A stretch of 64,000 nt of DNA, taken from the NCBI RefSeq assembly GCF_007362955.1, contig NZ_CP041696.1, positions 2,852,001 through 2,916,000 of the forward strand. Reading direction: 5' to 3'. The notes under the pieces are model-generated. The model was not told where the DNA came from and searched no databases. It was given only the letters and a program-made list of their open reading frames with translations. A program made the position numbers and the translations under genes. How positions within the stretch are numbered: position 1 is the stretch's first letter; the number at the start of each line of letters is the position of its first letter. This document shows positions 34,463 through 43,962 of the stretch, one piece after another. The DNA is from Lysinibacillus fusiformis (GTDB taxonomy: Bacteria; Bacillota; Bacilli; Bacillales_A; Planococcaceae).

Positions 34463-34508
34463 AAAACCCGAAGTATCATCTCAAGGGAGGATGGATACTT
34501 CGGGTTTT
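34463..34508 (+). terminator. Terminator after the HIBADH-type gene
   Basis: AAAACCCGAAGTATC (34463-34477) is perfectly complementary to 34494-34508. It lies between convergent genes and may serve both. Confidence 0.8.
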
Positions 34509-34559
34509 CATCTTTAAAGCAACTCATTACCACACAGAAAATAACGAGTTACAGAAGTA

Positions 34560-34952
34560 TTACTCTTTATCAAAAAGTTTAGCGTCTAATGAATAACTAG
34601 AAGCACCTGCAAGTGCAAAGTATAAAGCCATTGCGCCTAAAGCTAAATCTAATTCATAACCAGCTAAGCCGTCAGCACCGATAAAGCCAACGCTAAGTTT
34701 TGCTGTAAAAATAGCAACAATCATTGTCACTGTCAGTAGAGCACCAAAAATTCTTGTACCTAAACCTAAAATAATTGCTATCCCTCCGACAAGTTCTATA
34801 ATGGCAACAATATAAGCCATAAAGCCTGGAATACCAATTACATCAAAATAATCAGCTGTGAATCCGATACCACCTTGAAATTTTTGAAAACCATGAACTG
34901 CAAATATAATGCCAAGTACGACACGTAGAATAGTTGAACCGATATTTTGCAT
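34560..34952 (-). CDS. DoxX-family membrane protein (CatD-like)
   Basis: The 130-aa protein has four membrane helices and the DoxX pattern LGIIFAVHGFQKFQGG, IIELVGGIAIILGLG. In B. subtilis the DoxX protein CatD (YfiD) is made with a catechol dioxygenase under CatR/YodB control. Here the gene is divergent from an HxlR regulator with the same Cys position (35107), suggesting thiol-reactive stress control. AAAGGAG precedes the ATG. Confidence 0.88.
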   Translation of the reverse strand: MQNIGSTILRVVLGIIFAVHGFQKFQGGIGFTADYFDVIGIPGFMAYIVAIIELVGGIAIILGLGTRIFGALLTVTMIVAIFTAKLSVGFIGADGLAGYELDLALGAMALYFALAGASSYSLDAKLFDKE

Positions 34953-35039
34953 TGTTTAATAACTCCTTTTTTTAAACTTACATTTCGTAACTTAGTTTAT
35001 TTTTAAAAACAACTTTTGTCAAGTAACTAAATTTTGTTT

Positions 35040-35070
35040 TTGAAAATGATTATAAAAAAAATGCTATACT
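35040..35070 (+). promoter_or_regulatory. Promoter of the hxlR-type regulator
   Basis: TTGAAA (35040-35045) and TATACT (35065-35070) with a 19-base spacer. The gap to doxX is only about 150 bases, so the regulator probably controls both directions from here. Confidence 0.45.
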
Positions 35071-35106
35071 GTTATATAGGAACAAAATATAATGGAGGCA
35101 GGTAAA

Positions 35107-35424
35107 TTGGAGCAAAAAAATATTTGTCCACGATTTGAAAAGGCACTAAAAATGTTAAATCATCGTTGGAACACCTTGCTTATTTATCAGCTACTAGAAG
35201 GTCCTCAACGATTCTCAATCATTAAAAATCAATTGAATATTAGCAGTCGTGTGCTAACGGAGCGATTGAAAGAATTGGAGATTGAACAAATTGTGACACG
35301 AACAGTTATTCCATCAACTCCAGTAGTGATAGAGTATGGGCTTACAGAAAAAGGACATGCACTTGCACCAGTTCTTAAAGCAGTTGAACAATGGTCTTCT
35401 TTGTGGGTGGACACGGAAGAATAG
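35107..35424 (+). CDS. HxlR/DUF24-family regulator, probably redox-sensing
   Basis: The 105-aa winged-helix protein starts MEQKNICPRFEKALKMLNHR and continues RWNTLLIYQLLEGPQRFSII. Cys 7 in the context ICPRFEKAL is the conserved sensor Cys of YodB, CatR and HypR, which react with quinones, diamide or hypochlorite. ISSRVLTERLKELE is the recognition helix. The start is TTG 35107, 8 bases after GGAGG; an upstream ATG overlaps the ribosome site and is unlikely. Divergent from doxX. Confidence 0.85.
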   Translation: MEQKNICPRFEKALKMLNHRWNTLLIYQLLEGPQRFSIIKNQLNISSRVLTERLKELEIEQIVTRTVIPSTPVVIEYGLTEKGHALAPVLKAVEQWSSLWVDTEE

Positions 35425-35431
35425 CGCAATG

Positions 35432-35466
35432 GATATCCAAGCAAGAGGGTCTTGGGTATCTTTTTT
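35432..35466 (+). terminator. Terminator after the HxlR-type gene
   Basis: GATATCCAAG (35432-35441) pairs with CTTGGGTATC (35451-35460), then six T. Confidence 0.8.
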
Positions 35467-35635
35467 GTTAAGAAGGCATCAGCAGAAAAGTTTTATTGTA
35501 TAAAAAGATTGAAAATTTAATTAAATTCAAATTCTTATTAATTGTAAATAATATTAATTTTATTTAAACAAAAGGTATTTTTTAATCCAGGATGGAATTA
35601 ATTTAATATTATAAGAAAAGAAAAGGAGGGGTTTA

Positions 35636-36958
35636 ATGAAGCGGCGGCCAATAGGAGAAGCACAGCACCGAAGTCAGCTAGCACTCTATTTATCACTGCC
35701 AATACTGTCTTGGGCATTTTATGATTTTGCTAATACAATATTTTCTTCAAATATTAATACAATTTTTTTCCCATTTTATATGGATGAAGTCTTAGGGACG
35801 AATGAAGTGATGCAACAAGTAGCTAGTACATTTATTTCTTATGCAAATGCTATAGCAAGCTTTTTCCTTGTAGTATTTTCACCATTATTTGGGGTATGGA
35901 TAGATAATACAGGCTATAAAAAAAGATTTATCGTGTGGTTTGCATCTATTTCTATTTTCTTTACCTTTATGATGGGTATTTTTGCTAATTTAGAGTGGGC
36001 AACGAATTTTTCCGGTGTACCGCTTAGTTTATTTTTAGTAGTAGCCAGTTTTGTCATTGCGAAATTCTTTTTTAACTCAAGTCTCGTATTCTATGATTCA
36101 ATGATGGGAGATTTAGGAACAAAAGCAGAAATGCCACTTATTTCTGGCTATGGAGTGGCAATAGGTTATTTAGGTACAATATTTGGGTTACTCGTTTATT
36201 TATATGTTGGCAGTAGTGATTTCCATCGTGCATTTATTCCAACAGCAATTTTATACTTATTATTTTCTTTGCCATTATTTTTTATTAATAAAGATACACC
36301 GATTCCTAAAGCGCAGCGCAAGACCATTAAGTTTATTGATGGCTATAAAGAGATCATCCAAACTTTTAAGGATATGAAACAATATAAAGCGATTTTTACT
36401 TTTATGATTGCTTACTTCTTTATAAATGATGCCATTGCTACGACTATTGCCATGATGGCTATTTATGCTACTACGATTGTTGGCTTTACTTCTGGTCAAT
36501 TTATCATTCTCTATCTAGTATCTACGGTGTCTACAATTATTGGCTCGCTAGCATTTGGCTACATTACGAAAGCCATAGGAGCTAAACGAGCAATTACTAT
36601 GGTAGCACTATTTATGATTATCGCTTTAGTCTTTGCCGTCTTTGCTACGGAACAATGGATGTTCTGGATTGCTGGTAGTATGTTTGGCATTTCGTTAGGT
36701 TCCATGTGGGTAACATCTAGAACCTATATAATTGAACTATCACCGAATGAGAAGCGAGGACAATTTTTTGGTTTGTTTGCTTTTTCGGGGAAAGTATCAT
36801 CAATAATAGGACCAGCTGTCTATGGAACGGTCACATTATGGATGAAGGATTACGGTACTTTAGCAAGCCGTGTTGCATTGTCTACATTAATTTTGATGAC
36901 CATAATTGGTTTATTGGTTCATCTAAAAGTTAATGATAAAAATGGAAATAGCAAGTAG
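35636..36958 (+). CDS. MFS transporter, UMF1/Atg22-like
   Basis: The 440-aa protein has about 12 helices. The N-terminal LSWAFYDFANTIFSSNINTI is typical of the UMF1/Atg22-like branch of the major facilitator superfamily, whose yeast member exports amino acids from the vacuole. The bacterial substrates are unknown. The ATG follows AAAGGAGG. cheV starts 68 bases downstream, with no obvious terminator between, so co-transcription is possible. Confidence 0.88.
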   Translation: MKRRPIGEAQHRSQLALYLSLPILSWAFYDFANTIFSSNINTIFFPFYMDEVLGTNEVMQQVASTFISYANAIASFFLVVFSPLFGVWIDNTGYKKRFIVWFASISIFFTFMMGIFANLEWATNFSGVPLSLFLVVASFVIAKFFFNSSLVFYDSMMGDLGTKAEMPLISGYGVAIGYLGTIFGLLVYLYVGSSDFHRAFIPTAILYLLFSLPLFFINKDTPIPKAQRKTIKFIDGYKEIIQTFKDMKQYKAIFTFMIAYFFINDAIATTIAMMAIYATTIVGFTSGQFIILYLVSTVSTIIGSLAFGYITKAIGAKRAITMVALFMIIALVFAVFATEQWMFWIAGSMFGISLGSMWVTSRTYIIELSPNEKRGQFFGLFAFSGKVSSIIGPAVYGTVTLWMKDYGTLASRVALSTLILMTIIGLLVHLKVNDKNGNSK

Positions 36959-37026
36959 GAGAAATGTAGCGCCTATGATACAATTGAATTATTAATAGAA
37001 GTTGAACAGAAAGGAGCGGGGTTGCT

Positions 37027-37929
37027 TTGGAACATAAAGGAATCTTATTAGAAAGTGGCACAAATGAGCTAGAAATCGTTGAATTTGAAGTAGCTAACAA
37101 TAAATTCGGAATTAATGTTATTAAAGTTAAAGAAATCATTCAACCAATTCAAGTAACATTTATTCCACACGCGCACCCGCATGTAGAAGGAATTATTCAA
37201 TTACGGGGTGAGGTATTGCCTGTAGTTGATATGCTAAGAGTGTTGGGTATTCAAAATGCAGTACGTAATCCGCAACAAAAATATATTGTTGCAGAATTTA
37301 ATAAACAACGCGTTGTATTCCATGTAGACAACGTAACGCAAATTCACCGTATTTCATGGGATCAAATCGAGAAACCTTCAGATATGTATCAAGGTGGTAC
37401 TTCACAGGTTATCGGTGTCATTAAGCAAAATGAACAAATGATTTTATTACTTGATTTTGAGAAAATTATGGTGGATATTAATCCTGATTCAGGGATTAGT
37501 GTCGATTCCGTAAAAAAACTTGGGAAACGCGATCGCTCAGAAAAGCGTATTTTAATCGCTGAAGATTCTCCTTTACTACGTAAATTATTATTCGATACGA
37601 TGAATGAAGCAGGCTATGTGAATGTTGAATTCTTCGAAAATGGTCGTGATGCTTATGATTACTTAGAATCCCTAGCGAAAAGTGGTAATGATGTAACGGA
37701 GCATATTCAATTAGTTGTAACGGATATTGAAATGCCACAAATGGATGGGCATCATTTAACACGAAAAATTAAAGAACATCCAGACTTACAAAAGCTACCT
37801 GTTATCATCTTTTCAAGTTTAATTACGGATGACCTTCGTCATAAAGGTGACCAAGTAGGGGCAGAGGACCAAATTAGTAAACCGGAAATTGCAGAGCTTA
37901 TTTTACGCGTAGATCAACTTATCTTATAA
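37027..37929 (+). CDS. cheV: Chemotaxis coupling protein CheV (CheW-like domain plus receiver)
   Basis: The 300-aa protein joins a CheW-like domain (about 15-155: IVEFEVANNKFGINVIKVKE, GIIQLRGEVLPVVD) to a response-regulator domain (about 170-300). In the receiver, LIAEDSPLLRKLL carries the acidic pair, VVTDIEMPQMDG the phosphorylated Asp (about 234), and a Lys lies in ISKPEIAEL. CheV couples receptors to CheA and adapts by phosphorylation. The start is TTG 37027 behind AAAGGAG. Confidence 0.95.
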   Translation: MEHKGILLESGTNELEIVEFEVANNKFGINVIKVKEIIQPIQVTFIPHAHPHVEGIIQLRGEVLPVVDMLRVLGIQNAVRNPQQKYIVAEFNKQRVVFHVDNVTQIHRISWDQIEKPSDMYQGGTSQVIGVIKQNEQMILLLDFEKIMVDINPDSGISVDSVKKLGKRDRSEKRILIAEDSPLLRKLLFDTMNEAGYVNVEFFENGRDAYDYLESLAKSGNDVTEHIQLVVTDIEMPQMDGHHLTRKIKEHPDLQKLPVIIFSSLITDDLRHKGDQVGAEDQISKPEIAELILRVDQLIL

Positions 37930-37995
37930 AGTTGGAGAAAAAGATACTTCACAATTTTAATAATTGGTATCCTGAAAGAATATTAATAAACAAAA

Positions 37996-38027
37996 GAAAG
38001 TCGGATACCTTTTAGGTTCCGACTTTT
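37996..38027 (+). terminator. Terminator after cheV
   Basis: The arms around AAAGTCGGATACCT and AGGTTCCGACTTT pair with one bulge, followed by T. Confidence 0.8.
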
Positions 38028-38101
38028 TTGTATAGATTAAGGTATTTCTAACACATGATAATAAAACATAGAAGATTTTCCGCGTAAAGGAAGTGTATTA
38101 T

Positions 38102-39655
38102 TTGGATGATTTGAAAACGGCTATTATTGATATAGGCTCGAATACCATTCGTTTAGTTCTTTATCAGTATGATAAAGAAGAGGGACTTCGTGAGCTTGGG
38201 AATATTAAAACGGTTGCTCGTTTGCGTACTTATTTGCAACCATCAGGTGAAATGTCTGAAGAGGGCATCCAGGTACTAACTGAAACCTTATTAACCTTTA
38301 AAGCGATGCTCGATGATTTTGAAGTTGTCGATGTAAAGGCTGCCGCCACTGCAGCAATTCGCCAGGCTTCGAATAGAGTGAAAATTATTACTTTAATGAA
38401 GGAACGGACAGGCATTCAAATTGAGCTGTTGTCTGAGGAAGAAGAGGCATATTACGGCTATGTTGCTGTAGCACATTCCATAGGTACGCGATCGGCAGTG
38501 ACCATTGATATTGGTGGTGGCAGTACAGAAATAACACTCTTTGAAAATAAGCAGCTAAAAAAAACACATAGTTTTCCATTTGGCACTGTTTCTTTAAAGC
38601 AGCGTTTTGTGAAAGGTGACATTTTGAACAGCAGTGAAAAAAAAGAACTCATTGCGTTTGTGAAGGAGCAGTTCACATCACTTCCTTGGATTCAACAGGT
38701 GGGTTTGCCGATAATTGCTATTGGCGGTAGCGCGCGAAACATTGCTCAAATTCACCAACAACAGCGTGAATATCCTATCGCAAGTGTGCATGGCTACGAA
38801 ATGCCAAAGCAGGATTTAGAGAAGCTAAGTATGTTTCTAGGAAATTTAAGCTTTAATGAATTGAAACAGTTAGATGGACTATCCTCTGACCGTGCCGATA
38901 TTATTGTGCCAGCATTAGAAGTTTTCCGTGTACTAATGGAGGTTGTAGGTAGTGAAGTGTTCCAGCTAACGAAAAAGGGACTACGTGAAGGACTTATTAT
39001 TCACCGTATTTTACAAACTGATGAAAGTGCTTTTGATAAGTACAATGTATTTGAGGGAAACGCCAGACGGCTAGCAAGGCAATATGGGCGTACCGAGGCT
39101 GAAGTTGATTATTTAATGCATTTGGCAGATCAATTATACCGTGAGTGCTGCCATTTAAGTTATTTGCCATTTGACGTTGCTGATTTGCAATTAGTAAGGA
39201 AAGCAGCAAAGGTATTTAATATTGGAGAATATATTGAATTAAGCTCTGCTAGCCAACATACTTTTTATTTAATTGCCAATCAGTCTATTGATGGCTTGAA
39301 TCATAAAGAACGTGTAAAATTAGCACTTTTAGCTTCGTATAAAAATAAAGATTATTATCAGCGATTCGCCGCACCATTTACGGAATGGATAAGTCGTGAA
39401 GAATATCGAAAAATACGTGATCTTGGTGCACTTTTAAAATTTGTCTATTCATTAAACGTATCAAAACGCAATATTGTACATGCAATTGAGATGCATAAAA
39501 GAGAAGGCTTTGCACAACTTGACGTCTATGTGAAAAATAATGCTGCTGCTGAAAAATATCAAGCAGATCGACATAAAAAGCATCTAGAGCGCACATTAAA
39601 GATACCTATCCAAGTAAATTTTATTGAAGAAGGGTGGAAAAATAATGACAACTGA
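38102..39655 (+). CDS. ppx: Exopolyphosphatase (Ppx/GppA family)
   Basis: The 517-aa protein has the ASKHA phosphate motifs TAIIDIGSNTIRLVLYQY (6-23) and VTIDIGGGSTEITLF (about 138-152), and a C-terminal HD-like helical domain. It removes terminal phosphates from polyphosphate or pppGpp. TTG 38102 has AGGAAG 8 bases upstream; GTG 38093 overlaps the ribosome site. Its 3' end overlaps ppk by 11 bases, so the two are translationally coupled. Confidence 0.92.
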   Translation: MDDLKTAIIDIGSNTIRLVLYQYDKEEGLRELGNIKTVARLRTYLQPSGEMSEEGIQVLTETLLTFKAMLDDFEVVDVKAAATAAIRQASNRVKIITLMKERTGIQIELLSEEEEAYYGYVAVAHSIGTRSAVTIDIGGGSTEITLFENKQLKKTHSFPFGTVSLKQRFVKGDILNSSEKKELIAFVKEQFTSLPWIQQVGLPIIAIGGSARNIAQIHQQQREYPIASVHGYEMPKQDLEKLSMFLGNLSFNELKQLDGLSSDRADIIVPALEVFRVLMEVVGSEVFQLTKKGLREGLIIHRILQTDESAFDKYNVFEGNARRLARQYGRTEAEVDYLMHLADQLYRECCHLSYLPFDVADLQLVRKAAKVFNIGEYIELSSASQHTFYLIANQSIDGLNHKERVKLALLASYKNKDYYQRFAAPFTEWISREEYRKIRDLGALLKFVYSLNVSKRNIVHAIEMHKREGFAQLDVYVKNNAAAEKYQADRHKKHLERTLKIPIQVNFIEEGWKNNDN

Positions 39656-41801
39656 AATAACGAACGACCGCATATACGAAGAACAACATTCAGAAACACA
39701 TAGCCGATTACTAGAGGAAATTGCAAAGCCCCAATATTATAATAATCGGGAATTAAGCTGGCTCGCTTTTAATGAACGTGTTTTAGAAGAAGCGGAGGAT
39801 GAAAATAATCCTCTGCTAGAGCGTTTGAAATTTCTAGCAATTTTTAGTTCGAATTTAGATGAATTTTTCATGGTGCGTGTGGCAGGTCTTCAGGATCAGG
39901 TACGTGCTGGTTTTCATAAGCCCGAAAATAAATCAGGTTTAACACCGAAAGAGCAACTAGCAAAGATAGCAGAGCGTACGCAAGCTTTAGTACGTCGACA
40001 AACTGAAGTATACCGTCATTTAATTTATGACTTGCTACCACAACATAATGTACATATTGCAGATATGAAGGATTTAACAAGTACACAAAAAACGTTCATC
40101 AATGAAATGTTTGCTGAAACAATCTTCCCAGTTTTAACACCGGTAGCTGTAGATGCTTATCGTCCTTTTCCGACTCTTCTAGGTAAGACATTAAATTTAC
40201 TTGTATTATTGGAGCAAGATGAGTCAAATTCAGAAAACCATGAAAGAGTAGCGATTGTTCAAGTACCGTCTGTCTTAGATCGTTATATTAAAGTTCCTTC
40301 ATCGGATGGAGAAACTGTCGTTGTATTGCTTGAGGATGTCATTGTAGCGCATATTGAAAAACTATTCTATGGCTTTAGTGTTAAGTCAGCACAGGCCTTT
40401 CGTTTAACACGTAATGCAGATTTAACGATACACGAAGAAGGCGCACGGGATTTACTGGTGGAAATAGAAAAAGAGCTGAAGAAACGCAAATGGGGTGTAG
40501 GAAGTCGTCTCGAAGTGCGTGTAGGGGAAATGAATGATGAGGTACTCGCTTACTTACTAGAGGAATTTGAAATTGAAGAAACGGATGTTTTTCATATTGA
40601 TGGACCGTTAGATTTAACTTTTATGTTCTCGTTTGTAAAAGGTATTTCTGTAGGGCGTGAGCATTTAGAATACGAAAGTTTTATCCCACAACCACCATTA
40701 GATTTACAATCCGATGAAAACATTTTTGAAAAAGCATTACAGCAGGATATTTTTTTCCATCATCCATACGAGTCATTCGTACCGATTGTAGATTTCATCA
40801 CGGAGGCGGCAGTCAATCCAAATGTATTGGCGATAAAACAAACATTATACCGTGTAAGTGGCAATTCTCCGATTATCCAAGCCTTAAAGTTAGCTGCAGA
40901 AAATGGTAAGCAAGTGACTGTTTTAGTAGAGCTAAAAGCACGTTTCGATGAAGAAAATAATGTACATTGGGCGAAGCAACTTGAACAAGCCGGGTGCCTG
41001 GTCATTTATGGTATGAATAATTTAAAGACTCACTCCAAAATAACACTTGTTGTCAGCCGTAGAAACGGAAAAATAGAACGCTTTGTACATCTTGGTACAG
41101 GGAACTATAACGATGCAACTGCAAAAATTTATACAGATATGGGCATAATAACTTCGGATAAGGAATTTGGCATTGATGCAACGAATTTCTTTAACTATTT
41201 AAGCGGGTATACTGAGAAGCCGATCTTTAATCATTTAGTTGTAGCGCCATTTGATATTCGAGATGAATTTATTCGACTAATGGATGAGGAGATTGCTTGC
41301 CATAAAAAATACGGTAATGGTTTTATCCGAGCGAAAATGAATTCATTAACGGATAAGGATTTAATGATGAAGCTATATGAAGCATCTATTGCTGGAGTGA
41401 AGGTAGAGCTCATTATTCGTGGTATTTGCTGTATTCGTCCTGGCATTCCAGGGATTAGTGATAATATTACCGTAACAAGTATTGTTGGTCGTTTCCTCGA
41501 ACATTCACGTATTTATTGGTTCCACCACAATGGGGAGAACAAAGTTTATCTATCTTCAGCGGATATGATGACACGTAATATGATTAAGCGTGTTGAAATT
41601 TTATTCCCTGTATATGCAAGTGAAGCAAAAGCTCGTATTATTGACAGTATGAACAAGCAATTGGAAGATACGGCTAAAGCACGTATCCAAGACTCGAATG
41701 GAAAATATCATTATAAAGAGTTTGACCGAAGCGAGGACCCCATTAATAGTCAGGAGATTTTTTTGAAGGATGCACTCAAGCCAACGCTAGATGAAGAATA
41801 A
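39645..41801 (+). CDS. ppk: Polyphosphate kinase (PPK1)
   Basis: Membrane-associated enzyme that makes polyphosphate from ATP. The 718-aa protein has the N-terminal PPK domain (NRELSWLAFNERVLEEA, residues about 30-46), the autophosphorylated His in NLKTHSKITLVV (about 463) and the second active-site His in FLEHSRIYWF (about 619), with SSADMMTRNMIKRVE near the end. ATG 39645 lies inside the 3' end of ppx, with GAAGGGTGG before it. ppx-ppk coupling gives synthesis and degradation from one transcript. Confidence 0.95.
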   Translation: MTTEITNDRIYEEQHSETHSRLLEEIAKPQYYNNRELSWLAFNERVLEEAEDENNPLLERLKFLAIFSSNLDEFFMVRVAGLQDQVRAGFHKPENKSGLTPKEQLAKIAERTQALVRRQTEVYRHLIYDLLPQHNVHIADMKDLTSTQKTFINEMFAETIFPVLTPVAVDAYRPFPTLLGKTLNLLVLLEQDESNSENHERVAIVQVPSVLDRYIKVPSSDGETVVVLLEDVIVAHIEKLFYGFSVKSAQAFRLTRNADLTIHEEGARDLLVEIEKELKKRKWGVGSRLEVRVGEMNDEVLAYLLEEFEIEETDVFHIDGPLDLTFMFSFVKGISVGREHLEYESFIPQPPLDLQSDENIFEKALQQDIFFHHPYESFVPIVDFITEAAVNPNVLAIKQTLYRVSGNSPIIQALKLAAENGKQVTVLVELKARFDEENNVHWAKQLEQAGCLVIYGMNNLKTHSKITLVVSRRNGKIERFVHLGTGNYNDATAKIYTDMGIITSDKEFGIDATNFFNYLSGYTEKPIFNHLVVAPFDIRDEFIRLMDEEIACHKKYGNGFIRAKMNSLTDKDLMMKLYEASIAGVKVELIIRGICCIRPGIPGISDNITVTSIVGRFLEHSRIYWFHHNGENKVYLSSADMMTRNMIKRVEILFPVYASEAKARIIDSMNKQLEDTAKARIQDSNGKYHYKEFDRSEDPINSQEIFLKDALKPTLDEE

Positions 41802-41853
41802 CTTACATTTTGGATATTGAATTTAGCAAACACGCTACTTAGTGAGGGATATA

Positions 41854-43860
41854 ATGAAAAAAAATAACGAGAATGTAGCGCAATTTGCAAGCTATCATCA
41901 AGTGATACAGCTCAATCCATTTGATGCGGTCGTATGCTTGAGGAAAATTAATACAAAAGCGTATGAAATCGTCGATTATAATGCCAAACTAGCATCTTTT
42001 ATTGAGCTACAGGATGCAAAAGCTACAAAAGCAAATTGTTTTTTTGGAGAGCAAAGCTGGCAGCAATTATTGAATATATTACACCAGGAATTTAATGTTG
42101 TGCGAATGGTAGAACTCCATATGGGATACAAATTAAGAACATTTGCAGTTAGTGTACAACAACTAGAGGAAAAAATTGTCGCGATTATATTACGTGAAGA
42201 ACAGAACGATTCTAAGCCGTATTTGCAATTTGTTGAACAACATATAAATCCTGTGATAACGACTGATTTACAAGGTCGTATTATTCATCAAAATATTGCT
42301 GCTACTTCCCTCTTGCCAGATAAACAAAACTGCTTGATAGGCTTAGATGTTTTTTCATTATTAGAGAGCCAGTATGTAAGCGAATTTAAATTATTATTTT
42401 CGAAAACTATTGAGGGTTCAGTATTTGGTATGCCAAAATGTTTATTTCAAGGTCAATTGTTTAGTGATGAACCATTTTATTTACGTACGCATCCAACGTA
42501 TTATAATGGTGAACTTGTTGGTGTGCATTTATTTGTGAAAGATGCGAATTCGTTTTTGAATGAACAAGAGGCTTTGTATTATCTAGCATTGATGGATGAA
42601 TTAACGGGTATATGGAATCGCAAGGCGTTTAAAGAACACTGGCTACATCATCTGAACGACAAGAACAATGAAAATAAGCAGGTAGCGCTTATTTTAGTGG
42701 ATATAGATCGTTTTAAAAAGTTCAATGAATCGCTTGGTGAAGGTAAAGGCGATGAGCTGATGCGAAAGTTTAGCCAAAGACTAAATGAGCTTTGCCACTC
42801 AAGATGTTCGCTTTATCGATATAATAGTGATGAATTTATTTTCATACTAAAAGATGCGTCGATAAACAAAATTGAGCATATCGCGAATTCAATTCTAGAG
42901 GTCTTAAAACAACCATTCATGATTGATGGTCAGGAATACTTTATTAGCGTCTCAATTGGTATTTCACTAAGCCCAGCGGATGGAAAAGATATAGAAACGC
43001 TTGTCCGTAAAGCCGATCAAGCCCTATTTTCAGTGAAAGAGCATGGACGTTCACATTTCCGTTATTATCGAGAAGATATGACAAATGTTTTCCCGAATGA
43101 GGCATTGATGGAGGCGCACTTACGCCGTGCTATCGAATTTAATGAATTAAGTATTCATTTACAGCCTCAAATGGATTTAAACAATAATAGTATAAATAGC
43201 TTCGAGGCGTTATTACGGTGGAATAATCGTAAATTCGGCTTTGTATCACCTGCACAGTTTATCCCTATTGCCGAAGCATCAGGCTTAATAATAGAGATTG
43301 GAGATTGGATTATTGATGAAGTGTGTCGCTATCAAAAAGAGTGGCATAAGAAAGGCTATCGACCTGTGCGAATTGCCATTAATATTTCGCCTAAGCAATT
43401 TAGAAAAGAAAACTTTGCGCGAAAAATTAAAGCAACTTTAAAGAAATATAATGTGTCACCTGAATTATTAGAAGTGGAGATTACGGAAAGCTCTATGACA
43501 AATGTCCATGAAACGTTTTCAATATTAACGGAATTGAAGCAGTTAGGCGTTTTTGTTTCAGTGGATGATTTTGGGACTGGCTATTCGTCACTTAGCTATT
43601 TAAAACGTTATCCAATTGATATTATTAAAATAGATCAGTCATTTATTGCCGACATTGAAAAAGACGATAAAAATGAAGCAATAATTAAGGCGATTATTTC
43701 CATGTCCCATAATCTAGGGTTAGAGGTTATCGCAGAGGGTATTGAAGAGCCATCACAAGTTGCCTTTTTAAAACGACATCAATGTCAAAAAGGACAGGGC
43801 TATTTTTATAATAAGCCATTGCCCGTAGAATCTATAGTGAAAAAATATTTTGTAAGTTAA
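41854..43860 (+). CDS. PAS-GGDEF-EAL protein, degenerate GGDEF and intact EAL
   Basis: The 668-aa protein has a PAS-like region (about 120-235), a GGDEF-type domain (about 245-405) whose signature reads NSDEF (about 323-327) instead of GGDEF, and an EAL domain (about 425-665). The EAL domain has SFEALLRW, VEITESSMTN, DDFGTGYSSLSYLKRY and VIAEGIEEP. The EAL motif and metal-binding acids are intact, so it probably breaks down c-di-GMP, while the GGDEF half may only bind GTP as an activator. ATG 41854 has GTGAGGG upstream. It starts 53 bases after ppk and probably belongs to the same transcript. Confidence 0.9.
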   Translation: MKKNNENVAQFASYHQVIQLNPFDAVVCLRKINTKAYEIVDYNAKLASFIELQDAKATKANCFFGEQSWQQLLNILHQEFNVVRMVELHMGYKLRTFAVSVQQLEEKIVAIILREEQNDSKPYLQFVEQHINPVITTDLQGRIIHQNIAATSLLPDKQNCLIGLDVFSLLESQYVSEFKLLFSKTIEGSVFGMPKCLFQGQLFSDEPFYLRTHPTYYNGELVGVHLFVKDANSFLNEQEALYYLALMDELTGIWNRKAFKEHWLHHLNDKNNENKQVALILVDIDRFKKFNESLGEGKGDELMRKFSQRLNELCHSRCSLYRYNSDEFIFILKDASINKIEHIANSILEVLKQPFMIDGQEYFISVSIGISLSPADGKDIETLVRKADQALFSVKEHGRSHFRYYREDMTNVFPNEALMEAHLRRAIEFNELSIHLQPQMDLNNNSINSFEALLRWNNRKFGFVSPAQFIPIAEASGLIIEIGDWIIDEVCRYQKEWHKKGYRPVRIAINISPKQFRKENFARKIKATLKKYNVSPELLEVEITESSMTNVHETFSILTELKQLGVFVSVDDFGTGYSSLSYLKRYPIDIIKIDQSFIADIEKDDKNEAIIKAIISMSHNLGLEVIAEGIEEPSQVAFLKRHQCQKGQGYFYNKPLPVESIVKKYFVS

Positions 43861-43877
43861 CACACATAAATAAAAAC

Positions 43878-43918
43878 AGTAGCACTTCACTAGGCATTTT
43901 GAGTGAGTGCTACTTTTT
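43878..43918 (+). terminator. Terminator after the EAL gene
   Basis: AGTAGCACT pairs with AGTGCTACT around an imperfect middle, then T. It lies between convergent genes. Confidence 0.75.
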
Positions 43919-43962
43919 TATTTTATTTCACTTCGTTTAAGGAAAAATGATGTTTCTAGGAG

